A stretch of 64,000 nucleotides of DNA from Coriaria nepalensis (GCA_027186245.1 CP114492.1:2363501-2427500); one strand, 5' to 3'; positions 50,287-62,958 are shown, counted from the first letter of the stretch. Notes: generated by a model from the letters alone, not told the origin. Numbers and translations: made by a program.

Positions 50287-52308
50287 ATGGACGCTTTCTC
50301 ATCCTTCTTCGATTCCCAATCCGGTTCAAGAAACCGATGGAGCTACGATACCCTGAAGAATTTCCGGCAGATTTCTCCCGTCGTTCAAAATCATCTCAAG
50401 CAGGTCGGTTCTTAGATTATTTCTGCCTTTTTTTTTTTTTGACTGATTGATTGTCGGAAGGTTAGCGGTAGTGAGGGATCTGGACCTTGTGTTTTGATTT
50501 ATTTGATTAGATTACGATTTTTTTTCCTTATTGTAATCACTGCTGTGCAAATTGTGGGATTGGTCTATTTACCTTCTAGGTTAGGTTTTTGTTAATTCGT
50601 CATTTTCAATTGCGCGCACCAGAATTTGGATTGTGGGATTGGTCTATTTACCTTCTAGGTTAGGTTTTTGTTATTTCGTCATTTCCAATTGCGCGCCGCG
50701 CCCTAAACTGGGATACAAGAATTTGGATTTATTATATTTCTTGATGTCAACATCTCTATGTTAATTACTTAGCGCTTAAGTCGAGTTGGATTCCCTGGAA
50801 AGTTGTGGGGAGAACCGAGTGAGAAAGCGGATTGAACTGTGATACATCGTAGAGTTGTTTTGTTGACAAAATTCATTTCAATGGAGGGAATGTTTTCTCT
50901 CGGGAAGAACTGTGGATATAATATAATCTTGTTTATCTGGTTTCTTCGTTGAATATTTTGAACGTCTGTGGGAAGAATTCTTGCATCCGCTTCCAAACTC
51001 TATATGAAATGAGAACGGTTCAAATGATTTCTAGTTTGTGATCAACTGTATTAAAATGAGTTGCTTTTTTTTAGTTTGTTTCTCATCTTTTGCTATCATT
51101 GGTGATTGTTTGACATAGTAGTGATTTTTTGTTTCTCGTGTCAGTGGAACTTACACGTCTAAAATCTTAAAATTACAGGTTTACCTCACTCTGTGTTGTG
51201 CTCTGGTTGCATCTGCTGCTGGTGCCTATCTACACATTCTCTTGAACATTGGTGGTATTCTCACCACACTCGGATGTGTTGGATGTATGGTTTGGTTGAT
51301 GGCCACCCCTACTTATGAGGAGGTACAGTCTTTATAACTATTGTATTTAATTTTATTTATTTTTCACTCTTGTTCAGTTTATGTTCTGACTTCCATTTTG
51401 ATGCGTCAAATTTGTGCAGAATAAAAGAGTTGGCATATTAATGGGCGCGGCACTTCTTGAAGGGGCTACAATTGGTCCCTTGATTGATTTGGCCATTCAG
51501 ATGGACCCAAGGTGAATATTATCTTTTTCAGTAATTCATTCCACTGCTCTTGTTGGGTTGAACTTTAGAAATTGGGTCGGAAACAATGTGGGCATTGGAC
51601 AGTGCTCTGCAAGTTATGTTACTATATTTTTCATGTGTTGTAATGTACTGATTTGGAAATCTTTGTTTTTTCTAGTATTCTGGTCACTGCGTTTGTGGGG
51701 ACTGCATTGGCCTTTGCTTGCTTCTCGGGAGCAGCAATGTTGGCTAGACGCAGAGAGTATCTGTACCTCGGTGGCTTACTATCCTCTGGGCTGTCCATGC
51801 TTTTTTGGTTGCAATTTGCTTCCTCTATCTTCGGCGGGTCCACTGCAATGTTCAAGTTTGAGGTAATTACTAAAACACCCATCCTTATTTATCTGCCTGT
51901 TTGAAGATTATCTTTGAATGATAAAGCGACCTTTACTTTCAGCTTCTAATCTTTTTTCTCTACTTTTGGGTTGATATTCAGTTGTACTTCGGACTTCTGG
52001 TCTTTGTGGGCTATATGGTGGTTGACACCCAAGAAATAATTGAGAGGGCCCACCTTGGTGACTTGGATCATGTGAAGCATGCCTTGACTCTCTTTACCGA
52101 CTTCATTGCTGTTTTTGTTCGTATCCTTATCATCATGGTGAGTTAGGCAAACTCTACCATCCATTTCTCTCATTTATATATGCTTTGAAAGAGTTTAATA
52201 TTCCACCCTAGTTTTATCTTTTATATGTATTGATGAAAGCGTTGTATTGTTATGCAGTTGAAGAACTCATCTGAGAGGACCGAGAAAAAGAAGAGAAGGA
52301 GGGACTGA
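50287..52308 (+). CDS. BI-1: Bax inhibitor-1 (TMBIM family)
   Basis: Complete 248-residue ER membrane protein that suppresses programmed cell death and affects calcium homeostasis. Six exons: 50287-50403, 51179-51322, 51420-51511, 51676-51862, 51982-52137, 52258-52308, with GT-AG introns and consistent phase. It starts MDAFSSFFDSQSGSRNRWSY and continues LKNFRQISPVVQNHLKQ, the plant BI-1 N-terminus. About seven hydrophobic segments follow, including GGILTTLGCVGCMVWLM, EGATIGPLIDLAI, LVTAFVGTALAFACF, LYLGGLLSSGLSMLFWL and LVFVGYMVVDTQEIIE. The C-terminus ends in a basic tail (EKKKRRRD), the region bound by calmodulin in Arabidopsis BI-1. Length is almost the same as AtBI-1. No lesion seen. Confidence 0.97.
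50551..50697. repeat. 79-bp tandem duplication in BI-1 intron 1
   Basis: ATTGTGGGATTGGTCTATTT starts at 50,551 and again at 50,630. The copies run through TTCTAGGTTAGG to TTGCGCGC with a few differences. Confidence 0.85.
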
Positions 52309-52714
52309 ACTTTCAAGGGGATGTAAACTTTTGAATAATGCTCTATTACAACACTTAGCTTACATGACTCTGAACTAGTTTGTCTATATCCTTTATATAT
52401 ATATTTATATATATATATATTTTTTTTTTTTGGGTTAGTGGGGGAAATGGAAGCAATTAAGTACTTAGAAGTGTACTTGATTGTTGGATTTGTTTCTAAA
52501 ATTCTAGTGTTGGATTGTGGTATATATTATGAATTTCTGCATTGACCATAGGATGCTTGATATTTGAATCTTACCTTGCCATCGTGTGCTGATCAATTTT
52601 GAGCACTGTGCACACTCGTTGGAAGAATTTTTTATTTTATTTTATGAATATTCGCCAAATCACTATTGTTCCCGAGATAAAAATTTCTGTATTTTCATCT
52701 ACGAACAAACCTCA

Positions 52715-52830
52715 CATGATCGGCATGATGGTGGTCATGATCATGTTTATGATCAGCCATGATCATGTTTATGAGTGATGATCGATCTTGATCACTACAA
52801 TAATTCATGCTCACGATCATGATCATTACT
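52715..52830. repeat. GATC-rich palindromic cluster, left of the third copia remnant
   Basis: Dense, partly overlapping CATGATCATG/ATGATCATG motifs. A smaller cluster of the same kind lies at 56,971-57,015, on the other side of the element. Confidence 0.65.
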
Positions 52831-52849
52831 GAATTTTCTAATTTATGAT

Positions 52850-55800
52850 TAGGAATAACTACAATAAAAAAGGAAATTTTATATATTTCTATACTTTCTC
52901 TCAAGTTGGGTTATAGATGTTAATCATACCCAGTTTGAACTCTAACTTGTCAAACTTGCTTCTAGGTAATACCTTGGTTAGGATATCTATAGTTTGAAGT
53001 GATGTTGGGATATAATCTAGATTGATGAGACCTTCTTTAAGATTTTTCTTTAATAAAATGACAATTAATTTTTACATATTTTGTCATGTCATGATGAACA
53101 TGATTTTTAACAATATCGATAGTAGCTTGATTGTCACATAACATCTTTATGGTTTTGTCATGTTCAACATTAAGTTCTATTATGACTCATTTCAACCATA
53201 TACCCTCACAGATTCCGAGCTATTACCAACTGTTTCTCAATCCTCTACGTGACTAAATTATCCCAAACATAGGAATAATATTGTAGATCTCCTATTTGTG
53301 ATAGAACTAGCCTAATCCAGACTTTTATGTCTATCCTTAATAATTTCTTGAAGAAGAGTCCACTTCCTTGTGTCATTTTTAGATTCCTCAATATACATTA
53401 TAATATCTCAAGATGCTCCTCCATTAGTTTATTCATGAATTGGCTAATAACACTCACTAAGAAGCCAATGTCTAGTTGGGTGTGAGATAGATAAATTAAT
53501 TTCCCAACTAATCTCTAATATCATCCCTTATCCCATGGAATGCCTCCATATTTTCCTCCTATCTTCACAGTTGGATCCATAGGGGTGTAAACAAATTTAC
53601 ACCCCAACAGACCAATTTCCTTAAGTAGGTATAAGATATATTTGTACTGAGTGATTGTGATGCATTTTTTTAATCAAGCTATCTCCATCCCAAGAAAATA
53701 CTTAAGATTACCCGAGTCTTTGATCTCAAACTCTCATGATAGAACCCCCTTTAATGCCACGAGGGTAACCTCATCATTACATGTCAAAACAATATCATCA
53801 CCGTATACTATCAAAATGGTTTTCTCCTCCTCGACAGAGTTCATAAACAAACAATGTATGATCTAATTAGCATAGGATAAATCCAATGATCTTCACAGCC
53901 AGAGTAAACCTTTCAAACCACACCCTGGGTGATTGCTTAAGGTCGTATAAAGATTTCTTCAACTTGCAAACTTTACAAAAGTTAGTATAATTTTCAAATC
54001 TAGGAGGAATTTCCATATAAACTTCATCTTCCAAATTGTTATTTAGAAATGCATTCTTGATGTCTAGCTAGATAGGGGAACCCTCATGGTATTAAGCTTA
54101 GCAACAAGCACAAAAGTTTCTTGATAGTCAACACTAGGAATAAGTAAAATCTTTAGCAACTAACCTCACTTGTATCTATCCACACTATTATTTACATTTT
54201 CTTTAATCGAGAATATCCACTTGTAACAAATAGATATTTTTTCCTTCGGAAGAACTGTTTTTTCCTAAGTTTCATTATTTTCTAATGCCTTGATTTCTTC
54301 TATTACTACTGCCTTTCACTATGGTTGTTCAAGAGCATCATAAATGTTACTAGGGAGATATATGTATATATGCAAGAGTTATAGTAAAGGCACACAATTT
54401 GGGACATGTCATAGGAAACAAAATTGGCAATGAGATAAAGAGTGCATGATCTTACTCATTTCATCAATGCAATTGGCCTGTTAAGATCTTCAGTGTCAAC
54501 AACATTAGGTTCACTAGTAAAATTGCCTTGGAAAGTTTCACAAGTCTCAATCTCAGGTTCAAATCCTCATATTTACTTAGAATGTAGGTTGGCTAGGGGT
54601 TTTAAATTCAAGAGTGCCATAGGGAATTCTGTTTATAAGATATGTGGCAATAAGTATGGCTTCCGCCTAAAAGTGTTTGGGAACATTGGTTGTAAACATG
54701 ATGGATCTGGAAACTTCTAAAAGCTGTCGGTTTTTTCTCTTAACAATGCCATTTTGTTGAGGGGTTTCAATATATGAAGATTGGTGGATGATTTCATGGC
54801 TGGATAGATAATTGTTGAGGGTAGTATCAAAGTATTCTCTATCGTTATCAGTTATGAGAATTTACATTTTTTATTAGAACTGAGTTTGTACCATGGTATT
54901 GAATCTTTGGAATAATCTGCACTTCTAATTCATCTCTCATGAGAAATAGTCATGTAACCCTGGTGTGTTCATCTACAAAAGTGATGAACCATCTACTGCC
55001 AGTAATATTTTTTATTCTTGAAGGCCCCCCCACACATCACTATGTATCACATAGAAGGGATGAGATGATTTGTATGGATTTGGAGGATATGAATTATGAC
55101 CATGTTTTGATAATTGACAAATTTCACATTAGAAGAATTTTGGATTTTTAATAGAGAATGAAACAATTTTGTAAGATATGGGAAGTTAGGATGATCTAAG
55201 CGATAATGTTAAAGTAAAATTACACTTATCATTATTAGTTATAATACTAGGTACTTGAAATTAACTCGATTAACTAGAGGAAGAAGAAACCAAGGTTACA
55301 GTTTGAGCTTGTCTCTCTTAAAGTTCTCCTATTGCGAAGAAGTAGAGCCCACACACATTCTAGCATTTCCAATCATCTTTATCGAGTCTAGGTCCCAAAA
55401 AACATAAGAGTCATGTGAGAACTTTGCAATGCACTTTAGATCTCTTATTAGTTTGCTAACAGACGGTAGGTTGTAATTCAACTTAGAAATAAAGAGAACA
55501 TAATTCATCATGATATTTCTTCTGAGTACTATAGTTTCATAACCAACCACTTTTGAGAGTGTTCCATTGGCTATTTGGATAATATAATTATGAGAGTATG
55601 ATTGATAATGTTTGAACAAATTTAAGTTACTAGTCATATGATCAGATGCCCCTGAGTTTACTATCCGTGAACTTGAGTTTTCTTTCCTAGTAAGTAGTGC
55701 GCTCGAGAAGATACATGTTTAATTATAAGACCTGATTCCTATTAAGTGGAACTTACTGCATTGGAATTAGGCTGGTTGAGAAGCTTGTACAATATGTCTA

Positions 55801-56971
55801 ACTGCTCTTTATCAAACATACTATTTTCACTTGGTTGGGATTATACTTCAATGGTTGTTTGCTTTCCCTGTCATTGTGGATGTGCAAATTTGGTTTCCAA
55901 TATGTTGGTTTCCCATATATCTTCCAACACTTATCTTTGGTATGTCCTAATTTCTAGCAAGGATCACAAACATGCCTTTTCTTTACTTATCATTAGATTG
56001 GTTACTTCAGATAGTAAGCGTAGATGAATCTGTTGTTGAGTTTTTGCTTGGAGTTCCAAGCATTAGCCTTTGTCTACTCTCTTCATGCCCGACTTCTGAA
56101 AATGCATCTCGAGTAGTAGGTAATGGTTTAGTGCCCAAGACTCGACCACATTCATCAAGGTTTTTTTTTATAGTTCTAATAGAAACTTAAAGGTTCCATT
56201 TTTCTCTAGTATCTTCTTATATTTAACTTTATCCATGAGATGATCATATTAAAGTTATCTATCAAGTTGCTTCCAAAGTTTTGTTAAAGCATTAAAATAT
56301 TGAGTAACATTCATCTCACCTTGTTGAATATCATGTAATGTGCTTTATCTCAAATAATTATGTAGTATTCTCATTGTCCGATTATGTTTCTCTAAAGGCA
56401 TCCCAAATCTTCTTTTTTGTAATATAGAATAGGAAATTCTCTCAAGTCATGGAGTTGATAAGCCGTGACATAATCATGTTATTATCTGTCTTCTATGTTT
56501 TAAATTTTAGATCTTGTTTACATAGTATTGTCACAACTCTAGTAAGGTAATCATCTTTTCCTTTCCCATATACATACATCATAACTGACTGAGACCATTA
56601 ACAAAGTTTTCCCCTCTCAATTTATTATTTGTAACCGGCATAATGACACTCTCTGATCCTCCACCATGGGTAAAGGTGGTGATTTCATAGCTGGAGGTGA
56701 CTTTAGAGGTAAGCTGTTGACTTTCAGCAACCATACCTTTGGTCGTCATTTCTAGCATTTTCGGCAATCAAGATTGCTATGATACCATGAAGAAAAAGGT
56801 ATAGGGAAAAATTGAGTTTTTTATATTCTATGTTCTAGGGTAATATTACACTAAGATATAAAGAGAAGGAACCTACTATGCTACAAGTACTAAATAATAA
56901 AAGTATTGATGTTCTTAAACTATAGCTAGGAATAACTACTAATAAAATAGGAAATTTTATATTCTTTTACA
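52850..56971 (-). mobile_element. Degenerate Ty1/copia retrotransposon (minus strand)
   Basis: The 5' LTR is at 56,788-56,971 on the minus strand, starting TGTAAAAG and ending TTCTTCA. A primer-site-like TGGTATCATAGC follows at 56,787-56,776. Gag remains are near 56.4-56.77 kb and a protease/pre-integrase piece at 55,329-55,637 (MTSNLNLFKHY, SYVFWDLDS). RT pieces are at about 53.7-54.3 kb and an RNase H CDNQAT-type motif near 53,130. The 3' LTR at 52,850-52,900 keeps only about its first 50 bp (AAATTTCC and GTAGTTATTCCTA shared with the other copy) and then breaks off. Stops and shifts are everywhere. Confidence 0.8.
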
Positions 56972-57015
56972 ATGATCAACCATGATCGAACATGATCGAC
57001 CTAGATCGACATAGT

Positions 57016-57560
57016 AGTCAATCTATTCCATCATCTTGTGATTTTTTTTCAAATTTTTTATTCGTTGTCCATTCTTAATCTATGAGCAAAAAAAAATTAT
57101 AATTAAGAAAACATAAATTTGGACAGATTAAATCATAGTAATGTGAGTTAGAAATTACAAAATGTTTCAAAAATTTTTTAATAAGATTTGAAAGTTTTCA
57201 AAATTTTGAAACTATTAAAAGAGAAGAAATTAGAAAGCGAGAAAGTAGTAAATAAATTATATATATAAAAGATAAAAGCAATAAATAATATAATAAATAA
57301 AAAATATAAAATATATAATTGAGAGAAGAGAAAAAAGAAAAAAGATGAATTAATAGTAATATTATTAAATAATGGTATTTTGTAAAGTTATTAAAATTTT
57401 AGACATTTAATAAAAATATACTATTTTTCTCCATATATAAATCTAGTTTTAAACGGGAGGGACTCAAGTTGAGTTACTTATAACTTTTCGCGGGGGGTGG
57501 TTAAATCTATATTATTATTATATATCCTCAACTCTAACCAACTAGTGTTGCACAATTTCT
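57016..57560. other. AT-rich intergenic DNA before the coiled-coil gene
   Basis: No coding sequence. Very A-rich with short TA/AAAT runs. The last part should hold the promoter of the gene at 57.8 kb. A GAAGGA-type hexamer run (57,585-57,615) lies in its leader. Confidence 0.5.
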
Positions 57561-57782
57561 CCGAACTCGGAAGAAGTACAGAACAACTGAAGGAGAAGGA
57601 GAAGGAGAAGGAGAAGACAACAGTGCGATCGACTACTGCTCGCTCCATTACTCAAATGTGCTAATCAGGTATTTTTGAGTTCGGATCCCTAATTTCACAT
57701 CGAATTACGTTTTTGAACCCCTCCGATCCGATCGATCACTCATTCAATCAACGGATTATGTTTATAGAATCTTTCTACGATT

Positions 57783-59810
57783 ATGCAGGAAATTCATGTG
57801 TTGAGAAGGTGGAGAGGACGGAATTCAATGGATAAGCTTTTAGAATTTGGTAGGAAGGGTCTTTTCTATGCTAGGGTTCTTTCTAGTTACGAAGAACGGC
57901 GAATCCGTTCGTTTAGATTACAGGTTGAGAAACGTCTCCAACAGGTATTTTCTAGGGTTTTCCAACTGAAATTTCGTTTCCTTTTTTATTTTTTTCAATT
58001 TTTGTAGCGTATAAACCTTGTCGAAGTAGCCTCAACATCTTAAGGGATCTGCAGTATGACAAAAAAGTGGTGTTAATTCTAGGGTAGATGAAAGCTTCAG
58101 AAGCTGGTAGGTAAAAAGTGTAAATTCTTACATTTCAAGTCGTCAGTTGTCTGGATAAGTCTACTGAGTACGAGAGTGAGTGTTACATAATGAACCTGAG
58201 CTATTTGATACATAGATTCAGTAAATGCAGCCAAAGTGTATATTAGATGCAATCTTTAGTTTCTAAACCTCATTGTCATGAGCTAGTTATATACCTTAAA
58301 TCTTCTTAGAAGGGGGCAGTAAGGTAGTGATCAGTATTTCTATCAAGTCATTAAAGTAAACTACAGTTCAGGGTCAATTAAGATGGTTGTATTCCAATTG
58401 CTAAATTGAAAGCGGGTCAGGAGAAGGATATAAATCATAATTAGGACATATATTTTCTTACCTTGTAATGTTGAGCTCTCATTAGTCTAGCCATATGTAT
58501 GACCCTTTCTCTTACAGTAGGCTCCGTTTTCACTATCACCTGTCGATGTAATCGGTTTTAAGGTGGAATAGAATTCTTTTGTATCCCACTCCTCAGGATT
58601 GCTAAATTGCAAAGCATTTGACCCGAAGAAGGAAATAACTTTTTATATCTAGTCAATTTTTTTCCTTTTACTTTCCTCATTATGTAGTTTGTCAACTTGC
58701 TTGTTGTGGTTGCAAGTACAAGAATAAAGAGTGTGTAAGTTTTCTTATTTAGTGGTATCTACCTTGTTAGAATTGATGCACTGATGGCTGTCTCACTTTT
58801 CTCAGCAGCGGCTACTTATTCTTCTTCTCCTATCTCAATCAATTCACTTCGTCTCATAAATTTTCTCTTAATATTAGCAGACACCACGTTGCAATGTCCT
58901 TGAATGGATTTATCTTTGAATGTCCTGCTCGATATCTCTTGTTTTTCTTGGCAATGATGTTGTTAAGTTTTAGCTATAAATTCAAATATTTCTTTACGAG
59001 TGCTTTATCGGGCTTTGACTTAACCGAAGTTTCTATAAGGCATGGAAGTAAGAAATATTTTGATGATTTTCAACACTTTCTTGAGAAAAGCAAGTGGTGC
59101 ATCTAGATTCGATTGGTCTTGATTAAGTCAATAAGTTCCAATAGAAGGTCTCGAAATGTAGTGTTCCAAAGAAAGTTTCCAAGTAACTCAAATCTAAGGA
59201 CTGGTCAAGACTTGATTACTAGCGTCTGAATGTTTATAAATCCTGTCTTTAACTATGTAAATCCTTAATATAGAAATTTCGATGCACAAAAGGCATCATT
59301 TCCTATACTAGTTCTTACTCTTTATTCTCAGTTCCTATATTCATCATTTGCTTGAATCCTCTCCAGGCACAGGAAAGGAAGGTAGCCTTGAGAACGATTC
59401 CTGCTTATCAGGGGTTCACAGAATGGTTGAAGAGATGCAAACTTAAATAAGAAGCTTGAAGAAACGGTAAATACTTGTTGATTCTAACTTTGATGGTTCA
59501 TAATTTTCATATATTTATATATTTATTATCAATTTTTTTTTTCTTGATGAATTGGTGCAATATATAGGAAATTGCAATTGAAGAATATTTCAAGTCAATT
59601 GACAAAGAAGCTGAGGCAATAATAAAAATTCAACTCGAAGGGGAGGAGAAGTCCATGAAGGAAATGGCGAAAACCATGCAACAACAAGCTTTACTTGAAC
59701 ACATGGACTCCGAAAAAATTTCTAGTTTGCGTGATGCCATTGAGATCAAAACCGACAAAACTGAGGATCCACAATCAACAAGCTCTCATAAACAAGCTCA
59801 GATGAGATGA
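57783..59810 (+). CDS. Small coiled-coil protein of unknown function, middle exon apparently frameshifted
   Basis: Three exons were read: 57783-57944 (54 codons, MQEIHVLRRWRGRNSMDKLL then GRKGLFYARVLSSYEERRIR), 59367-59466, and 59568-59810 (81 codons, IEEYFKSIDKEAEAI then KSMKEMAKTMQQQALLEHM, ending QAQMR). Exons 1 and 3 are clean and phase 0. Exon 2 begins in frame (AQERKVALRTIP) but is 100 bp long, not a multiple of three, and meets TAA in frame. Its second half reads sensibly only two frames away (RMVEEMQT, then LNKKLEET in the third frame), matching exon 3. Two single-base losses would explain this. The protein would be Arg/Lys/Glu-rich and helical, about 168 residues. I do not recognise a named family. 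It is a pseudogene, or the sequence has small indel errors. Confidence 0.6.
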
Positions 59811-61445
59811 TTTTTTCTCATTCTCTTACTCTCACTTTTTCCCTATTTACGTGAGAAAAAATTATTCAAAATTGGAGTAATAAAAGTAATTGCCCATGAA
59901 CGGTTCTTCCTGGTCTGCCAGTATGATGAATCGGTTGGGAAACTGAGCTGAAGCAATCAAGTTTTGATTAATGTATACTGATTCAGTTTTTGCTGTAAAA
60001 GGTTAGCTGGAGTTGTTTTTTTACATAAATTTCGATGTATAAGTTGTTTCTTAATCTTGTATTTACTTTTCATTAAGATTTGAGATTTCTTTGCCTACAA
60101 TGGAGCTTTACTCAATCATATGAACCTTGTATTTTTATTTTATTTTTTTTTGTCTTAATGTAGAAAGAATGTGAGAATTATGAATCCATGAGCTACATCG
60201 GCCATCATATGGGCCGGACTTTCTCCAGCGCATTCATACTCTTGTACAATCGGTACTCTTATGATTTGGGTTTTTAAGAATTTGTAACCCGACCAATTAA
60301 AGGGCCCGACTTAAATTTTCCTTGCCTTTCTTGATTTACCCATGAATTTCATGGATTATGAAAAGTCAAATCAGAGCATATGACAAACACGATACACCTT
60401 TTTGTATTCATTAGTTTAGTAATTATAAAAAATTCATTTTCCCATACCTTGCTTGTCTTGCTTTTATTTTTCTCCTTAATCACAATTCACATTTCACACC
60501 CTTTAGTGGCATAATGAGTGGTTCACTTAATACTGTCTTCTATCACTTGGGATTTATTCAGCTTTATTATTGACTTTAATGCCTCTTACCGAAAAAAGGG
60601 GAAAAAAAAAAAGAAAAGAAAAGAAAAAAAGAAGAAAGAATGACTCAAATATGTAGGTCTATAATAATTAGCGTGTGATGTACGGAAATATAAATATAAT
60701 ATCTCTATAAATAACATAACAAAAATATTAGGGTGAACATTAATAAAGTAAATTAATTTAATACTTAGATAGTTAAGTCATATTTTTATTAAATATAATT
60801 ATATCAATTTTAATAAATTTATTATTTATTTTTAAGTTCAGATTTAAGAATATTTCAAATTCTTATAATTCTCATGTTTATGTGTCAATCTTTATTTTGA
60901 TAATGAAGATCACTAATATAATTATAATTTTAACTTTTTCACTATATTAGAAAGTAATAATATTTGAAGTATGAGAGATGCAAAATCAAAATGTAAGAGA
61001 GATGTAAAATCAAATTATATATGAGAGATGTGAGAAAGGAGGGAGGTTACTTATTTATAGATGACTTTTTCTTTTAATAAAAAAAAATTAATGTAATAAT
61101 TATTTCAGAAATGATCTTTTTTCATTAACGTAATATTGTGTCTATCATTGATTTTCAAATTCAAAATCATTTACATAAAATTATAATTTTATCAAACAAA
61201 AATTCTGATAACATTATAGTGATTATCAAAACAAAATTATGATAAGATTAAGAAAAAATATTAACATAAATAACTATTTCATTAAACATAATATTTTTTG
61301 TCTATCATGAATTTTTAAATTCAAATTTATTAAAATAAGATTATAATATTATCAAATAAAAATTATGATATGATTATAGTGATGATCAAAATAAGGATTA
61401 TGATCAGATTTGATTAAAATATTAAATTTATTTATAGAGTTTAGG
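59811..61445. other. AT-rich intergenic DNA, no gene seen
   Basis: The 3' flank of the coiled-coil gene, then AT-rich sequence. An A/G run is at 60,598-60,640. Two related stretches near 61,090-61,250 and 61,260-61,410 share words such as ATTATGATAAGATTA and GTCTATCAT, suggesting an old local duplication. Confidence 0.5.
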
Positions 61446-61448
61446 ATA

Positions 61449-61746
61449 GGTCTCAGTCCAATGTGGCTAATCATCCTCTCGGACCAACTACTGATCATTG
61501 CCTTGGTAAGCCATTGCCTCACTAACTAGCTAATCAGACTTGAGCCCCTCATCGAGTAGATTCCTGATTTTGCTCCTCAACCTATTGAGTATTAGCAGTC
61601 ATTTCCAGCTGTTGTTCCCCTCCCAAAAGTAGGTTCTTACATGTTACTCACCCATCCATCAGTGGAAACACCACTTCCTGTCCGAATTGCATGTGTGAAA
61701 TATGCCGTTAGCATTCATCTTAAGCTAGGATCAAACACTCTATGAG
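61449..61746 (-). pseudogene. Plastid 16S rRNA (rrn16) 5' fragment
   Basis: On the minus strand it begins with AGAGTGTTTGATCCTAGCTT (plastid: GAGTTCGATCCTGGCTC) and contains the start of 16S rRNA up to the GGACTGAGACC region (plastid GGGACTGAGACA), about 300 nt. It carries many transitions. Confidence 0.85.
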
Positions 61747-61974
61747 ATTCCTAGTTACATTACTTATATCTTCCTTATTCATAGATAAAAATGATCTAGA
61801 ATTGACTTTCATTTCAAGGCATAACTTGTATCCATCCACTTCATATTCGCCTGAAGTTCTCTCCTAGAAATATATTCATCCCTACCCCCTCACGTCAATC
61901 CCATGAACCTCTTATCTATTCTCATTCAATCACCACGATGGAGCAAGTAAAAATAACAAAACTCACATTAGGTT

Positions 61975-62046
61975 TAGAGATAATCATGCTTGAGCTGATG
62001 ACTTCCACCACATCAAGGCGACACTCTATCCTTGTGTTATATCTCT
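61975..62046 (-). pseudogene. Plastid trnV-GAC remnant
   Basis: The minus strand reads AGAGATATAACACAAGGATA, then GTGGTGGAAGTCATCAGCT, ending ATTATCTCT. This corresponds to plastid tRNA-Val(GAC), about 230 bp upstream of the 16S fragment as in the plastome. Several stem positions are mutated. Confidence 0.8.
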
Positions 62047-62600
62047 TACCCCCCATCGAGAAATAGAATTGACATTATAATCCTCAGGCAAAGGGTCGAG
62101 AAACTTAGTGCCACTATTCTTGAACAACTTAGAATTATACCTTCCTTCTTTTAGCACTATTATACAGATATGAAAATAAAAGGCAAAATTGAATTCAATT
62201 GTCAAATGCTTCTATCTATATAGGATTGACTACCTATTCAAGCCATAGCACATGGTTTCATAAAACCATACAATTTTTTCGATCTAAATAAAGCATGTTT
62301 TCTATGAAGAAGATTTACCTCAGCATGTTCTATTAGATCCGAGTAGGAAAAGAACCCAACTCAGTATTCTTAAAAAATAAATAAATAGAGAAATCATAAC
62401 TAAGTCAAGATGATAGAGATCAACCACTTTTTCTTGTGCCAAAGATCTTACAATTTCCGAAGTAACTGAAGTTCCATCTCTTTTCCATTTCCATTCAAGA
62501 ATTTGTTTGTGTTTCCGTGTCCATTCAAGACCCTGAAAAATGGACAACTTTTTTTGATAACACATGCAAGATTCGGGAGTTATTAAACAACTAGAAAGAG
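62047..62600 (-). other. Plastid trnV-GAC upstream spacer, mutated
   Basis: Continues in the plastid order from trnV toward the rps12 3' exons. I recognise phrases of this inverted-repeat spacer, such as CAAAGGGTCGAGAAACTTAG and CAAAGATCTTACAATTTCCG. The open frame at 62,320-62,565 lies in this spacer and is not a gene. Confidence 0.65.
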
Positions 62601-62689
62601 CTTGCTCTCACTTACGAAAAGTTGAAATGGAAGTATATCAATTTCGAGTGAATGCATTCTTTAAGATAAAATGAGAAAAATCGAATCAT

Positions 62690-62958
62690 GAGGTGGAATA
62701 GAATAACCGATTGAAGCGTAATGATCATACATCTGTAATACATTGTATGTCCCATAATATATTCAATTCTTCTATCCTTTCCTGGGAGTCGATCACTATT
62801 CATAACTATTACCTTGAAACCAATGAAGATTTTGACCTAATGCTTTATTTATGTTCTAGTTGATCTTGGTACGACATTAGAAGTATATTAACTTTTTTTT
62901 TTCCAATAACTGAATAATTTTATCTATAAATATTACATATTTGATTGCATAAATAAAT
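62690..62958 (-). pseudogene. Plastid rpl23 remnant
   Basis: The minus strand encodes pieces of ribosomal protein uL23: IKYVIFIDKIIQLL near the start and [20 protein letters not shown] then [10 protein letters not shown] near the end. These match plastid rpl23, with stops and frame changes between them. Confidence 0.8.

Noticed and set aside
62320..62565. 81-residue minus-strand frame in the plastid-derived DNA
   Set aside because: It lies in the trnV upstream spacer of the plastid inverted repeat, which has no protein gene there.
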